Assembly: GCA_023974075.1 (NCBI GenBank)
Contig: CM043790.1
Span: 4,376,627 to 4,440,626 of the forward strand
Direction of reading: 5' to 3'
Length of the DNA stretch: 64,000 nt
DNA from: Chaenocephalus aceratus
Lineage: Eukaryota > Chordata > Actinopteri > Perciformes > Channichthyidae
A program made the position numbers and the translations under genes. This document shows, piece after piece, positions 45,660 to 58,034 of the stretch. How positions within the stretch are numbered: the stretch's first letter is position 1; each line of letters starts with the position of its first letter. The notes under the pieces were generated by a model, which worked only from the letters and a program-made list of their open reading frames with translations, did no database searches and was not told where the DNA came from.

Positions 45660-47274
45660 CCGGGGGGTATACTACGAAGCAGGATTTTCGCTTAGCGGCT
45701 AACTTCAGGGAGAACTCGGGGTTTCCGGTCCTACGAAGCTGGTTCTCTTTGTAGCGGGCTAGATCTCCATGGTAACTTATGCTTAGCGGCTAACCTGGTC
45801 GGGACCAGGTTAGGTTGCAGGCTAAGAGCTCAACTCAGTGAAAGCACCGCCTGCTGACCAATCAGAGCTCAGTGTGCGGAGTTTAAAGCGATCAAGTCAT
45901 TTTACAGGAGAAAGGAAATACAGAAAAACTGCCGTTGCAGGAAAGACGGCCGGCAAAAATCACCGACTGTGTGAACGTGAACATTAATAGAATATCACCT
46001 CCATCTTCAGAGCAATCTGACTATTATAACATTAGCGTTAAGAAAGCTTACTTAAATATCTGCCACACCATAAGTAACCGGATCAAAGTACTGCAATGGT
46101 GTCTTGTTCGGGGTTCCCAACAGAACCCCGGACAGGCTCCAGTATGTCCAACACTGTGCTGCGAGGGTCCTCACGCACACAAAGCCGTGGCAGCACATCA
46201 CTCCCACCCTCATCCACCTCCACTGGTTGCCGGTCAAGTCCCTCATCACCTACAAAGTCCTCCTCCTTACCTACAAGTCCCTCCATGCCCTTGCCCCCCA
46301 GTACCTATCGGACATCCTTCGCCCACATGCCCCACCCCGGAACCTGCGGTCCTCAGACTCTGGCCTGCTCACCACCCCCCGCACCAAACTGCAAACCTTC
46401 GGGGACAGAGCCTTCAGCGTGGCAGCCCCCCCCCCTCTGGAATGCTCTCCCTGCGGAGATTCGCAACATCCCCACACTGGACGCCTTCAAAGGGCCCTCA
46501 AGTCCCATCTGTCTGCCAAGGCTTTCGGCCCTTAAATCGATCTGTTGTTTTGTCTGTCTGACTTTTGTTTTGATATGTTTGTTTTTGCCCTATTACTTGT
46601 AAAGCGACCTTGGGTCCCTTGAAAGGCGCTATATAAATCAAAGCTATTATTATTATTATTATTAAAGTAACATTAAGTAGGCTACAGTCCGCGGCATATC
46701 ACTTCATGTATCATATATCTCCTGATCTGAGTCAGCTGAGCCGTATCTGGCCGTGCAACACTCACAGCGTCACAGACTGGATGCAGAAGTATTATTTTAA
46801 GCAACACATTAAGTTGACGAAACACTCGAGTCAGATGTAATTAAAGTCAGATCGTGTCTTAGACGGGCAGTGATATCATAAACCTGTTAATGTACGCATT
46901 CCAACACTGTTCCAGCTGTATTCACCTTGCAGGTGCAGCTCTGTGGCTTTGATCCTGATCAAGTGTTTAAGTCATGGATGTTTAAAGTTTAACTTCTTCA
47001 TATTTCTAATATTAAAGTTCACTTTTCATTCAGGAAGTATGACGCTGCGCTGTCAGTACGCTTCTCCATGTTTGTGATTGGTCGAATGCTCCAGATACCA
47101 CCCCTTTCATGTGAACGCGCACCTAACTAGATAGGACACGGCTGGCTTGAGCGATCCACTTGATAACCAGCGTCGTAGGACCGTTTAGCGAGAGCGCGTA
47201 TGTTTTGGATTAGGCCAACCGGCTAACTCAAACATATCCAGGTTAGGTTGAACCGGCTTCGTAGTACAGGCCCT
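45660..47274. mobile_element. Element with ...TACTACGAAGC terminal repeats
   Basis: CGGGGGGTATACTACGAAGC at the left pairs with GCTTCGTAGTACAGGCCCT at the right, and both ends carry further TTAGCGGCTAAC / GGCTAAC blocks. Ends of this form are frequent in fish and probably belong to a PIF/Harbinger or ISL2EU-type family. I cannot see a clear target duplication or a transposase. Confidence 0.6.
46087..46670 (+). mobile_element. 5'-truncated CR1/L2-type LINE
   Basis: A frame starting about 46104 encodes the last 140 residues of a LINE ORF2 (QHCAARVLTHTKPWQHITP, LHWLPVKSLITYK, YLSDILRP). A run of C around 46425 causes a frame slip near the end. The 3' end (TTGTAAAGCGACCTTGGG, GGCGCTATATAAATCAAAG) closes with an ATT repeat. 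AAAGTA occurs on both sides (about 46086 and 46668) and may be a short target duplication. Confidence 0.82.
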
Positions 47275-48359
47275 AATTACTGGAGCCCGGCAAAAGACAA
47301 CAGCAGTTCAACAGCTGATCCCGCTGTTTTTAAGAAGCCAATAGACATGAAAGCCGTGAGACCAAAATAAATAACGGAAGCTTTTGGCATAATGTTTTTC
47401 AACGACTTTGCGCTCTGGAAACACTTTCTTATTATTTATGATGTCATATTTTCAAGACATCCTTTTTAGTTTTACAGCTTGATGAAAGCTTTTAGTTTGA
47501 CATCAGCCATTATAGATAATATGGCCATCTGAGTGTGTGGTGCTGTTTGTGGTTTGTTTTTAACTGTTTAATACAGTTAATTATTCAAAATGTCAGAGTT
47601 CCTTATTTTGAAACTGAAACTTGCACTACTGTTCAAAATAAATAACAACAAACCTGGAATTACGCATTTGGGAATTTTTTTTGCTTTTTCTTGTTGTACC
47701 GAACCCGTAACGAACCGTGACCACCAAACCGAGGTACAAACCGAACCGTGACTTCTGTGAACCGTTACACCCCTACTTAATACACACACATTCTTCTGCC
47801 ATGACCTTTGACCTTCTACGCACCTGCTGCCAGTGCAGTCAGCCATCATCACGTCTTCCTGCCGGGAGAAAACCTTGGATCTGTTTCTGTATTCATTGTC
47901 GTGGCTTCCAAGCGATGGAACGGTCATAAAGGCAGCTTCTATAACCCACACATCACGGACTTATTGGAAATATAGGCCTTAATACAAAACTATCTTTGGC
48001 ATTATGGGAAAGCATATTCTACACAAAGCCACGGGCAGATGGTATTCCCTGATGGCCGATATTTAGTTTTTGGATACCAATATGTTCATGACAAAATGAA
48101 GCAATTCCACAGTAAATGTGTGAAAGCAGAAGACATGAGGAAGAGAAGAGACACAAACCAACTGACAGCCGCCATACGTACAGTCACGAGCAGAAGACAT
48201 GAAGGAAAGGGGACAACGAGTGAAAGAGGAAGCAGAGGGAAAAGGAAAACTGGGAGGCGATAAGGGCGACTCGGTGTCCGAGACAATGCGGGGAGAAAGA
48301 GGAGATGGTGCGGGAGCCTCCTGGGAGCCACCTTAACACAGGGGTCTAGACCAGCGGCT

Positions 48360-48360
<1 letters not shown>

Positions 48361-48432
<72 letters not shown>
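48361..48432. repeat. (CA)n microsatellite
   Basis: About 36 CA units. Confidence 0.97.
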
Positions 48433-48434
<2 letters not shown>

Positions 48435-49544
48435 GCTCCCCAGATTAACACGTTTATGGGTAAGGCTTCTCGATGAGCATCGTTAATCTTCGGGGCGGGG
48501 CGTGGGGGGGGGGGGGGGGTCCCTGGGGGGTCTCCTCTGGGTTTTGAACATGTACCTTCTGACTCATCTGTCAGGGCCACTGGTGCTGCAGTTCCCCCTG
48601 GCTGCCAACAGAGGATGGTAAAAGTCATGACTTGTTTTCAGTAGTGTTGTCCTTGATGACATTTTGAAAAGTGAGGGCTGTGCTGCGGAGCTCGCTCTCC
48701 GTCTCAGTATCAGTGTGGACACTGTGAGTCATGTGAGCCAGCAGGGTAGCCGTGATCCGGGCCTGTGGATTGCTTTGTGCTTGTGTAAACCGTGGTGCCG
48801 TGCCCCCCCGACTGATAAGTGAACTGCCAATCAACTGGCTGTGCAAGTGTGTGTGTATAGTGGGGCGAGAGGTGTGTGTGTGTGTGTGTGTGTCTAGCCC
48901 TACCAGACTATGCAGCATGTGCCATAGGTGGACAAAGTAATATTTGGGACATTTATTACAAATCGGTTACTATAAAAAAAGATTTTGAAAGACAGAATTC
49001 CTTGTAAATACACACACAGCGTTGTCATGTCGGAGCTCTTAGGTCTGCAGATATCAATACGATCTTAAGTATAGCTCCGTGTTCAGCTTCTGTAAACTAC
49101 ACTGTCTTTATTCTAAATGTGACAAATAGTCCCGAAGCTTCTGAAGGCATTCAAACAACAAGGACTGACAGCACGAAGCCATGGCTCCCAGCCACTAGGG
49201 TCGCAGGGTGATCGTTTCTGCCATATAAATGTTCTTCCAGATATACTTTACTATATCATTTAAATATGTATTTATCCCTCTGTTAGAATACAACTCTACT
49301 ATGGAATGAAAGGAGAGGTTTCAAGGAGACACCTTTGCACGTAGGGTCGCTACTAATGTGAGGACATTATGAAAGTGTACATTCCATTTTCACAAGATGT
49401 TATAATTCAACGTCTTCTTTTGATCCAATGTCCAAAACCCAATGACCGTCCGTTCACACACAACAAAGACAATAAGCATCATTGATGATCAGAGTATTGT
49501 TGCATCTGCTTGATAACTCGGTTACTTGTTAAACTATGGTCCCG

Positions 49545-49615
49545 CCAAAGGATGTGGGGCCCCTGATGTGGGGCCCCTGATGTGGGGGCCCTGATGTGGG
49601 GGCCCTGATGTAGCC
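49545..49615. repeat. 16-bp tandem repeat, about 4 copies
   Basis: The unit GATGTGGGGCCCCT/GATGTGGGGGCCCT repeats four times; each unit contains a GGGCCC palindrome. Confidence 0.9.
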
Positions 49616-50079
49616 TCGTACTGTTTATTTAACATATGCAATCTCACATCAGAACATCCGGATGGAACACGTGACCGAATAAACACATCCAACATGTGAC
49701 TCATTATTAATATCAGTAATGAAAAGTCTTTAAACGCTAAGCATCTTCTCTGTCTGTGAGGAACTGTTCAACCAGCGAGATGTCATCTCCCTGGTGAATG
49801 GAGTCCCTGCTGTTAGATCCTTTATGATGGGCGTGTGGATGAAATGTAACTGAACAGCCTGGGTGACAGGAAGTCAGCGCGTACACACGCCTCCCCACCA
49901 TGGCTCTATCAGGTGGAATAAGGAAGCCCTCCTTCCATGACCTCTCCCTTCTCTCTCTAAATAATCTCTCTCCCTCCACCCTTCAATTTATTTAAAACTC
50001 TACCCCTCCACCTTCAGTTCTCTATCACCCCTCCTTTCATTCCATCTATCTGCCCCCCCTCCCCCCCCCCCCCTGTCTC

Positions 50080-50240
50080 CAGCCAGACCCGAGCCTTGGC
50101 GCAGCAGGTCTTGGCGGTATGATAATGTGGAAAGTTGAACTGGCCCCATTACAGCGAGGCTGATGGCAGGGCAGATACGGCTGTTGATAATGGGTGCAGA
50201 TAGCGCTGACACAGCGGTCCAATAGCCTAGCCCTGCCCCC
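50080..50240. other. Candidate conserved non-coding element
   Basis: Unique sequence between C-rich runs, with several GATA-like sites (GCAGATA, TTGATAATGG, GCAGATAGCG). It is not coding; function is inferred only from complexity and position. Confidence 0.25.
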
Positions 50241-50436
50241 CCCCTCCCTCCTTCCCTCACCCCTCCAACCCCCCCCCCCCCCCCCCATTATCATTCCTGC
50301 CCACCGATGGGCTCCCAGAACCCTATCTCCTCTCCATTTCCACTCCTGCGACAGATAAGAATGGAAATACTGACTTCATAGCTGACTGATTAAAGTGTCT
50401 GCCTTTCTTGATAATACACAGATAAATTATGTTCTC

Positions 50437-50764
50437 TTCTTTCTTCTGCTTCTTCTTCTTCTTCGTCTTCTTCTTCTTCTTCTTCTTCTTCTTCTTCTTC
50501 TTCTTCTTCTTCTTCTTCTTCTTCTTCTTCTTCTTCTTCTTCTTCTTCTTCTTCTTCTTCTTCTTCTTCTTCTTCTTCTTCTTCTTCTTCTTCTTCTTCT
50601 TCTTCTTCTTCTTCTTCTTCTTCTTCTTCTTCTTCTTCTCTTCTTCTTCTTCTTCTTCTTCTTCTTCCTTCTTCTTCTTCTTCTTCTTCTTCTTCTTCTT
50701 CTTCTTCTTCTTCTTCTTCTTCTTCTTCTTCTTCTTCTTCTTCTTCTTCTTCTTCTTCTTCTTC
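50437..50764. repeat. (TTC)n microsatellite, about 330 bp
   Basis: This is an almost pure TTC (GAA on the other strand) array with three small interruptions (near 50465, 50640 and 50667). The poly-Phe and poly-Leu frames through it are artefacts. Confidence 0.98.
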
Positions 50765-51796
50765 TCTCTATCTAGAAAAGGGTGGGGCGCACCATAAGGA
50801 AGAAAAACCCTCTCCTCTTTTCATTTCTTTTCTTTGGAGGGGAGATGAAGTGCAGAGCGAAGGGAGGGGGCGATGGAGAGATTCTTTAGTGGTCACAGGA
50901 TTGGAGGAGAAGCATTGAGATGTGCAGTGTATTATACATGTGCATATACTGTTGGCAGTATTGATGTGAAGATCTTTCCGGAAGGGCCATCAGTGCTACA
51001 CTGAATATAAAGAAGACCTGTATTACTGGCATTTTGAGTCGTTATAAAGGCAACAAGGGGGGCTGCAGAGGGGGGGGCAGAGAGATGGATAGAGAGATAG
51101 AGAGTGGGGGCAGCCCAGTGAACTCCCACTGCAGCTACAACCGTTTCCAGGTGGACCTTTTGATCACTGATTGCTCCAGTTTGATACCAGGACAGATCCT
51201 GATGGATATGCTCCCTGCATCCAAATCCTCTCTCCCCCCCGCACACACTGTATCTCCCCCTCCTCGCTTATCTTCAGCTCTCCAGCTCTGTGTCTGTCCA
51301 ACTGCACTTCTGTCCTCCTCCTCACTGCTCTCCTCTCCACGAGGAGACATCCCTATCAGCACCATCAGGATGCAGACGGTGACGTGTCTGCTGCTGTCTG
51401 TCAATACGGCCTTATATTCACATTTCTGGATGTACGACGTTTCCACATTAAAAGAGATCACAATCAATGGCAAGATTCTGATTGGGTTTGCATCGTGTCA
51501 ACTATAAAGCCATGACTTACTGGACCCTCTCAAGGTGCTTATGTGTGACGCTGAAACTAAGCACACAGCTTGTAATCCAAGGGTTTAATGAAGCTAGTAC
51601 ATAGGAGTAAAAGTCCACTCAGACGTTGTGTGAAGACACTTGTACGTCCCGCTCTGCTGAAGTGTCCGTCTGCCGAGTCCTGCTGCAGCAGCACTGTGGC
51701 TGTGTGTGACCTCTGACCTCAGTTTGGAGGGCAACATTGATTCAGCAACATGTTTCTTACACAGTTTAAAGAAAATAATGTCATGTACATTTAGAA

Positions 51797-52337
51797 TAGG
51801 GCTGCACGATTTGGGGATATAACTATAATCTAATTGCGATTTTTATGACAGATATTGTGATATTTAAGCGACGAGGAAGGTCGCATCAACGTGCTCCTGT
51901 CTCTAGCACCCCCGCAGCCCGAGCTACGAGTGAAAGAACTAAACTTACATGAAACTTCCGTTGGGTTGCTTTAAAGTCAAGCTTCAGTTTAAGACTCACC
52001 CTGTGATAGAAACATGTGATGGAGCATCACTAACCTGACTCAGAGGGTTTGTTTCACCAAACCATCTGAAGCTCCATTGGAAGCCGTTTGGAAAGGGCAG
52101 GCACTTTCAAAGATATTTGGCAGGTGATTGGATCAATCTGTCTATCACCTTCTATCATGGGCCACTTCTGATTGGTTAACAATGGCTGGTACATGTGGAG
52201 CACAGCACTTCCGATTGATGTGGATGAAGAAAAACGTTTTTAAAAAAAGTTTAAAAAAATCGCAGGCTTTGCAATTTGATAATTGCATCATTTAAAATCG
52301 CGATTTCGATTTAAAATCGATTAATCGCTCAGCCCTA
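51797..52337. mobile_element. hAT-type MITE
   Basis: The ends TAGGGCTGCACGATTTGG and GATTAATCGCTCAGCCCTA are the familiar ends of a fish hAT-type element. No transposase is present, and I do not find an 8-bp duplication, so one flank may have changed. Confidence 0.7.
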
Positions 52338-53215
52338 GTACAGTACTTTTGGTCTTTATTAGATATTCAGTATTCTGTGGGATTCTATTCCAGCTTAATG
52401 TACCATGGTTTAACCATAAGGACACCCTGACATTTTGAAATGTTGACATTTTTGTATGGGCAATAATACGTTCATTAATCATTATACACTGGTATACTGA
52501 GAGGTATATTTGTAATATTTGGATTGGCCAAGCTTATGTAAAAATAGTGGACGCAGTAAATATGACATTACATAAAGGATTTCTTACAGGGCTGTTGTTA
52601 ACATTATTTTGACATTCTGGAAAATATGCTTATCTTACCATAATGACTGAAAGCAGGGGAAAGTGCTCTGTCGAAAGGTAAAACAATATGGGTACCAGCC
52701 GTTCTAAAGATTATTGTTATACCTCTCTTTTTATGTGTACAATAACAAAGTTTAAGAAAAGCACATTATTTTCCAGACTATTGCTTAACCATGCATACTC
52801 ATTTCCTGGAATCTTAGTTGGTTGCCTGGCAACATTCCAGCAATAATGCACCAGGCTAGTGGGTTTCTGCTGTCTCTTAAAGACACGGTATTCACCTGCT
52901 GGCTGCTTCATCCTTACAGTCCTGACTTCTCATCTAATGTTTTGCAACATATGCAATTAAGTATATTTTTCTACATTTCAAAGTATTTTTGTTTTGTAGT
53001 AAGTAAGCTTTTCCCTGAGTGTCCCGTACAATATTTTAGTATATGCTTTAAAATGTAAAACCATACCAGTCACTCATGGGGGTAAGGAAGTCATTTTGTT
53101 TAGAAACTGACCTTTATTTTGTCTCAACGAGGTCACTCCAACAAATCCTAAAATCTCATATTCTGCCCATAATCTAATTATATCGTGCTTAATCTGTTAT
53201 TATTTGTAATACTAC

Positions 53216-54026
53216 TAGGGATGTCCCGATCACCTTTTTTTGCTCCCGATCCGATTCCGATCATTTGATTTTGACAATCTGCCGATACCGATTTTTCCCG
53301 ATCCGATCTTTATGCAATGCATTAATAGAAAAAAAAAGGTAACAGATAACGGCTGGTCATCCAACGCGATGAATTCAGCTATCTTGGCTGTTATTGTGTT
53401 GGCCTTTTCACTGTTCTGGGGCAGTTTCTCTTTCCTTTTAGAAGTCTCTGAAAGTGTCGGTTGTTTCAGTGCCGTTACCTGAGTGGCCGCTGTGTACTCG
53501 TCGTGTTGTTGTTGGTGTTTGTTTCTCAGGTGGCGTATTAGATTGGTCGTGTTGAACGTAGCTCTGTTCTTTCCACCATGCGGAACCTCTGCCTTGCAAA
53601 CATTGCATCTGGCTGTTACACTGCCTTCGCTTTCAATTTTATAATACTTCCAAACTGCTGACTCTGTCCCGACTCCCGAGTCACCAGCTGAACGTAGCCT
53701 CTCGTTAGCTTACTGCTACTATTAGACACTGCGCACACTCTGTTGCCAGATTTCAGAGAAATAAGCAACCAGGTCTATGAAAACAAGCCCAAAGAAAGCA
53801 ACACATACATGATGTTGTGTAATTTTAAACCAAAACTAAGTCCTCAGGATGACTTTAAGACGTGAACATGGTCATTTTTGTTTTGTAACATTAAATTAAA
53901 AAAAAAAAAAAAATTATAAAAAAAAAAAAAAAAAATATCCCGATCCCCGATTTTTTTCTCCCGATCCCCGATCTTTGAAAATCACGTGATCGGCTCCGAT
54001 CACGTGATCGGATCGGGACATCTCTA
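53216..54026 (-). mobile_element. hAT element with BED zinc-finger exon
   Basis: The ends TAGGGATGTCCCGATC and GATCGGGACATCTCTA are flanked by a perfect 8-bp duplication AATACTAC (53208-53215 and 54027-54034). Multiple CCCGATCC/GATCGG subterminal motifs are present at both ends. It encodes only a BED-domain exon; the rest of the transposase is deleted. Confidence 0.9.
53331..53690 (-). pseudogene. BED zinc-finger exon of a second hAT transposase
   Basis: The minus-strand frame reads ESAVWKYYKIESEG, then TARCNVCKAEVPHGG (C-x2-C) and TNLIRHLRNKH (H-x4-H), followed by a QPTLSETS linker and AEFIALDDQPLSV, the start of the dimerisation region of ZBED-type hAT transposases. It is then lost at an internal deletion. 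This BED finger differs in type from that at 41378-41644, so two hAT lineages are represented. Confidence 0.72.
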
Positions 54027-54083
54027 AATACTACCGAAGAAACATGCAACACAGATGAGCAAAACTAATAATTCAAATCAACT

Positions 54084-54835
54084 CTAACCCCCTGATCCCA
54101 CCGGAAGCGTCTGCGGCTGCGCCTGCGGCTGCGGCTGCGCCTGCGGCTGCGCCTGCGCCTGCGGCTGCGCCTGCGCCTGCGGCTGCGCCTGCGGCTGCGC
54201 CTGCGGCTGCGCCTGCGCCTGCGGCTGCGCCTGCGGCTGCGCCTGCGGCTGCGCCTGCGGCTGCGCCTGCGACGCGCTGCGACGCGACGCTGCGACGCGA
54301 CGCGCTGCGACGCGCTGCGACGCGCTGCGACGCGCTGCGACGCGCTGCGACGCGCTGCGACGCGCTGCGACGCGCTGCGACGCGCTGCGACGCGCTGCGA
54401 CGCGCTGCGACGCGCTGCGACGCGCTGCGACGCGCTGCGACGCGCTGCGACGCGCTGCGACGCGCTGCGACGCGCTGCGACGCGCTGCGACGCGCTGCGA
54501 CGCGCTGCGACGCGCTGCGACGCGCTGCGACGCGCTGCGACGCGCTGCGTCATAACCCACCAGGCGCGTTTTAAACACGTTGCGGAGCGTCGTGTGTGCA
54601 GCCTCGCAGTTGTTGGATGAATGTTCCACTTCCTGCCTGCCTGCGCTGCGCCGCGTCAAAAATAGGATTCATCATATATTTTAGAAATTCCTTGCGGCGA
54701 GGAGCTTCTGGGACGCTTCGAGCGTCTGCGCAGCGCGGCGCAGCGGGTCTGGTGGAATAGCATCCATTGACTAGAGTGGCCGCGATCGCTAAAAACGCCG
54801 CAGCGCAGACGCTCCTGGTGGGATTAGGGGGTTAG
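54084..54835. mobile_element. GC-rich MITE with an expanded internal minisatellite
   Basis: CTAACCCCCTGATCCCACC at the left and GGTGGGATTAGGGGGTTAG at the right extend to about 32-bp inverted repeats (both reaching AGCGTCTGCG inward). The interior is a 6-bp CTGCGC/CTGCGG array (about 54110-54270), then a 10-bp GCGACGCGCT array. No clear target duplication is seen. Confidence 0.65.
54270..54550. repeat. 10-bp minisatellite GCGACGCGCT, about 27 copies
   Basis: A near-perfect array with period 10 and very high CpG density. All three frames of each strand stay open, giving long Arg/Ala/Ser-rich ORFs that are artefacts. Confidence 0.95.
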
Positions 54836-55088
54836 GTTTACTAAGCCCTAATCCATTCATCATGATACCTCAGTGTTTGTCCATGTATCATTACTACACT
54901 GAAGTGTGCTCAGGAGGTCATATGGCTGTCCCTCCAGTGACTCAGGGAGATGTGGTGTTCTCCACAGGGAGCAGCGGGACAGCACAACGTGCTGTTTGTC
55001 CGGGCCACACTGTGACCTTGATAGATTACAGCCAGAGACAGAGCAATGATACGTCTGTGTGTGTGAAATGTCTTTTCTCAGAAATATG

Positions 55089-55090
<2 letters not shown>

Positions 55091-55142
<52 letters not shown>
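55091..55142. repeat. (GT)n microsatellite
   Basis: About 26 GT units. Confidence 0.95.
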
Positions 55143-55143
<1 letters not shown>

Positions 55144-55729
55144 TTGAACAGAGTGCACGCTCCTGCTGTCTCATTGTTTACCTTACACAGATTGAAGGTA
55201 AATAACATCTGCATTACAGTTCATTCCACATCGTCAGCTGACTTTAACTTGTTGAGGGCAGTGCTGCTGTTCTGTCACGTGTCCACAAAGAACAGGCCTA
55301 GAAAGGAGTGAGAAAAAGAGAGAACATTTTACAAAAATAACCAAAACTTTGATAAAAAGCTCAGATAAGAAAATGACGGTGTTGTGTGGGAGTTGATATC
55401 AATGTTACATATCTGTCTTTTTTCACTCTGCAGCCGTTCTGTTGTTTCTTAGCCCTTATCTTGCTGCACCAAAATGCCAAGAACAAAAAGGGAAGAAAGA
55501 AAGAAATTACCGTGCAGATTATTCATGTGGGTTCGCTGATATGATGTTGATGCTCAAATGAAGACCAATAGCCTTTTTTTTTTTGCTCTGCAAGTGTTTT
55601 TCATAATGATGTTTGTGTTTTCCCTTGTGTGGAAAGGTCTCTACATTGTGGGCAAGCTGTGCGTTGATAATGCTTCCCATTGCTTGCTATTACTGACACC
55701 AATTCATTACATGCACAGCCTCTGTCTCC

Positions 55730-55750
55730 ACACACACACACACACACACA

Positions 55751-55797
<47 letters not shown>

Positions 55798-55805
55798 TAC
55801 CTATA

Positions 55806-55856
<51 letters not shown>

Positions 55857-55893
55857 ACATACACACATATACACACACACACACATACACACA

Positions 55894-55930
<37 letters not shown>
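55730..55930. repeat. (CA)n with (CATA) interruptions
   Basis: About 200 bases of CA repeats with ACATAC interruptions. Confidence 0.96.
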
Positions 55931-56318
55931 TCTGCAGGACACAGATAAGCTCAGTCCTCAATCTGTCGCTAATAGAGAGGCAAACCAGGAGCGGACAGGT
56001 TGGAATTTCCACAATGGCAGGCCCAAACGTCGCCGTCGACAATGGTTGCACCGTGATTGGCTGCTATGTGGTACAGAGCCTTCTTATGCTGACCCAAGAG
56101 AAAACATGAAGACAGGCAGGTCAGCAGCTTGACCCCACTTTACATCTGAAGCCCTAATTGCTCCTGCCCAAGAAAAAAAAGAAAAAAAAAGGAAAAAGTT
56201 TTAACAACATGTTTATTTATTGACTTTGTGTGGTGAGGTGACGTGCAACAACATTAACCTTTCTGTTGGTCGCTTGTTAGCAGACCCTTCACGCGATGGC
56301 AGAGCGAACGGGTACAGG

Positions 56319-56830
56319 CAGGGCCCATAGTGATAGCCCTATAGTTTAAATCTACTACCCACACATGAACATATGGAAATGGATTACTATTTAAAAAAAT
56401 ATATAAATGTATTTAGGAACCTATCCATGTGATTTTTAGTGGGGGTTGACCTCAAATCCTCTATGGGGGTCCAGGGGCATGCCCCCCGGGTAAGATTTTA
56501 TTTTTTATTTTGGAGTTAAATGCACCAATCTGGTGCATTTTGAGGGGAAAATAAAGAGACTAGATCTATGGAAACACCTATATTAAACAGAACTGTATAC
56601 ATTTCAATAATCATAAAATCATGGCCATAACCAATAACATACCATTTCCAATATGAAAAAAACACTGAAACTTGTTTATTAATTTATTTTTGGTTCATTT
56701 ATAGTTGTGAGTGTGTCTGTGCTCCTGAATCAGCCTCTCCTGTCTCCCTCCTCTCCCCCCTGCTCCTCTTTGAGGCAGCAGCAAAGACTAGTTTTCTATC
56801 AACAAGTTTTAAAAATGTATCTTACCTTTT
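56319..56830. mobile_element. Diverged hAT fragment related to 13382-14699
   Basis: The GGGGCATGCCCCCCGGG block, ACCAATCTGGTGCA, AGATCTATGGA and the following AAACAGAACTG are inverted matches to 14310-14420 of the hAT element at 13382-14699. A CAGGGCCC end is at 56319. The second end is not identifiable. Confidence 0.6.
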
Positions 56831-56879
56831 TTCACCCAGTTAACTTTTAATTTATTTATTTATGCATATTATACTAATC

Positions 56880-57090
56880 ACATTACATTTCATTTAGCTG
56901 ACGCTTTTATCCAAAGCGACTTATAATGACCGATTACAGGGACATTCTCCCTGGAGTAACTAAGGGCTAAGTGCCTTACTCAAGGGCACACTAGTGGTGG
57001 TGTTCCTGGCGGGATTTGAACTCACATCCTTCCGATCTTCAGCCCACCTCGCTATCCATTAGACCAATCACTACCCTCTCAAATGGAAAT
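56880..57090 (-). mobile_element. tRNA-derived SINE, minus strand
   Basis: Read on the minus strand it begins near 57090 with GATTGGTCTAATGGATAGCG (box A), then GTGAGTTCAAATCCCGCC (box B). It ends in TAAGTCGCTTTGGATAAAAG and CGTCAGCTAAATGAAATGTA, a very common fish SINE tail of LINE origin. Its tail differs from that of the SINE at 37923-38178, so the two SINEs belong to different families. Confidence 0.78.
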
Positions 57091-57459
57091 ATGTGTTTAC
57101 ATAAATGGTGACCACACCGTTTGAGACCCGCTGAGAACTTAGACTGAGTTAACTATCTAAACACTCAGAGTCCTTTACCTCACCTGAGCTGAGCTTATCC
57201 CGAGCTTGAATGACACACAGAGACCAATCAAGGGCTTTGATTTATGATCTGTATGACAGTGGCCATGTCGGCAGGCCACATCATGTGGACAGCCAGTCAC
57301 CCTGTGTGAGGCAGGCCACTTAACAGGCCAGAAGGAGGCGAGATCAGTGCAAGGAGCGAGGGATCATTGTCCACAAGTTAATCGATCGCAGATGGCGTCG
57401 TGGTCACGTACCAATACAAAAAAAAATGATTACAAAAAAAAAACCTAAATGGGTCGCGA

Positions 57460-57545
57460 AATATACTTGGGCGGCCGTTAATATACCTGGGCGGCCGTTA
57501 ATATACCTGGGCGGCCGTTAATATACCTGGGCGGCCCGCCCAAGT
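57460..57545. repeat. 20-bp tandem repeat, about 4 copies
   Basis: The unit is GGGCGGCCGTTAATATACCT; the array ends in an inverted CGGCCCGCCCAAGTATA, giving a terminal hairpin. Confidence 0.88.
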
Positions 57546-58034
57546 ATAGTCTGTGTGTGGGAAACAAACCTGCAGTTTATTTTGTATCTGACTCTGCATG
57601 TTTTCCCCCAAATGTTAAACTTGAAATACGTTAAACAGTCGCCTAATGCATCCACGTGTGTTTCATGGTGAGACTTCCACTCCAGACGTCATCACTCATT
57701 TGCACGAGTGGTGCTTGATATTTTGTCATTTCATACAATAACGGCTCCCTTTTTTATCATGATTAAGTACACCTGTGGAAATAGGTTGAAAAAAAAAAAT
57801 CTGAATAACTGAAGGAACACTGTAGGAAGATACACGAAAAAAAGGACGGAATGATAAAGCATTAATATAATGTCTAAGGAATGTTATTAGCTTATATTTG
57901 TTATTTGCTGAGCTTTGATTGGGTTATTGTAACAGAGAGAGAGGGAGACGCATGATGTACTTTCCCTGTCCTTACCTCTTTCTGACCCTTTGCCCCGTCC
58001 CTCCACCTCCCATTCCCTCCCCACTGACTCTTCT

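Larger units (their letters stand above)
45621..47775. mobile_element. hAT element containing nested insertions
   Basis: The left end TAGGGGTGAATT and the right end GAACCGTTACACCCCTA are flanked by a perfect 8-bp duplication CTTAATAC (45613-45620 and 47776-47783). The right end is clearly related to the element at 40726-41927. Nearly all of its body is a second element (45660-47274) that itself contains a LINE fragment. Confidence 0.82.

Noticed and set aside
50395..50797. Long poly-Leu and poly-Phe reading frames
   Set aside because: They only translate the TTC microsatellite.
54065..54659. Arg/Ala/Ser-rich ORFs of 160-190 codons
   Set aside because: They follow the 10-bp and 6-bp satellite; every frame stays open because the unit lacks stop codons.
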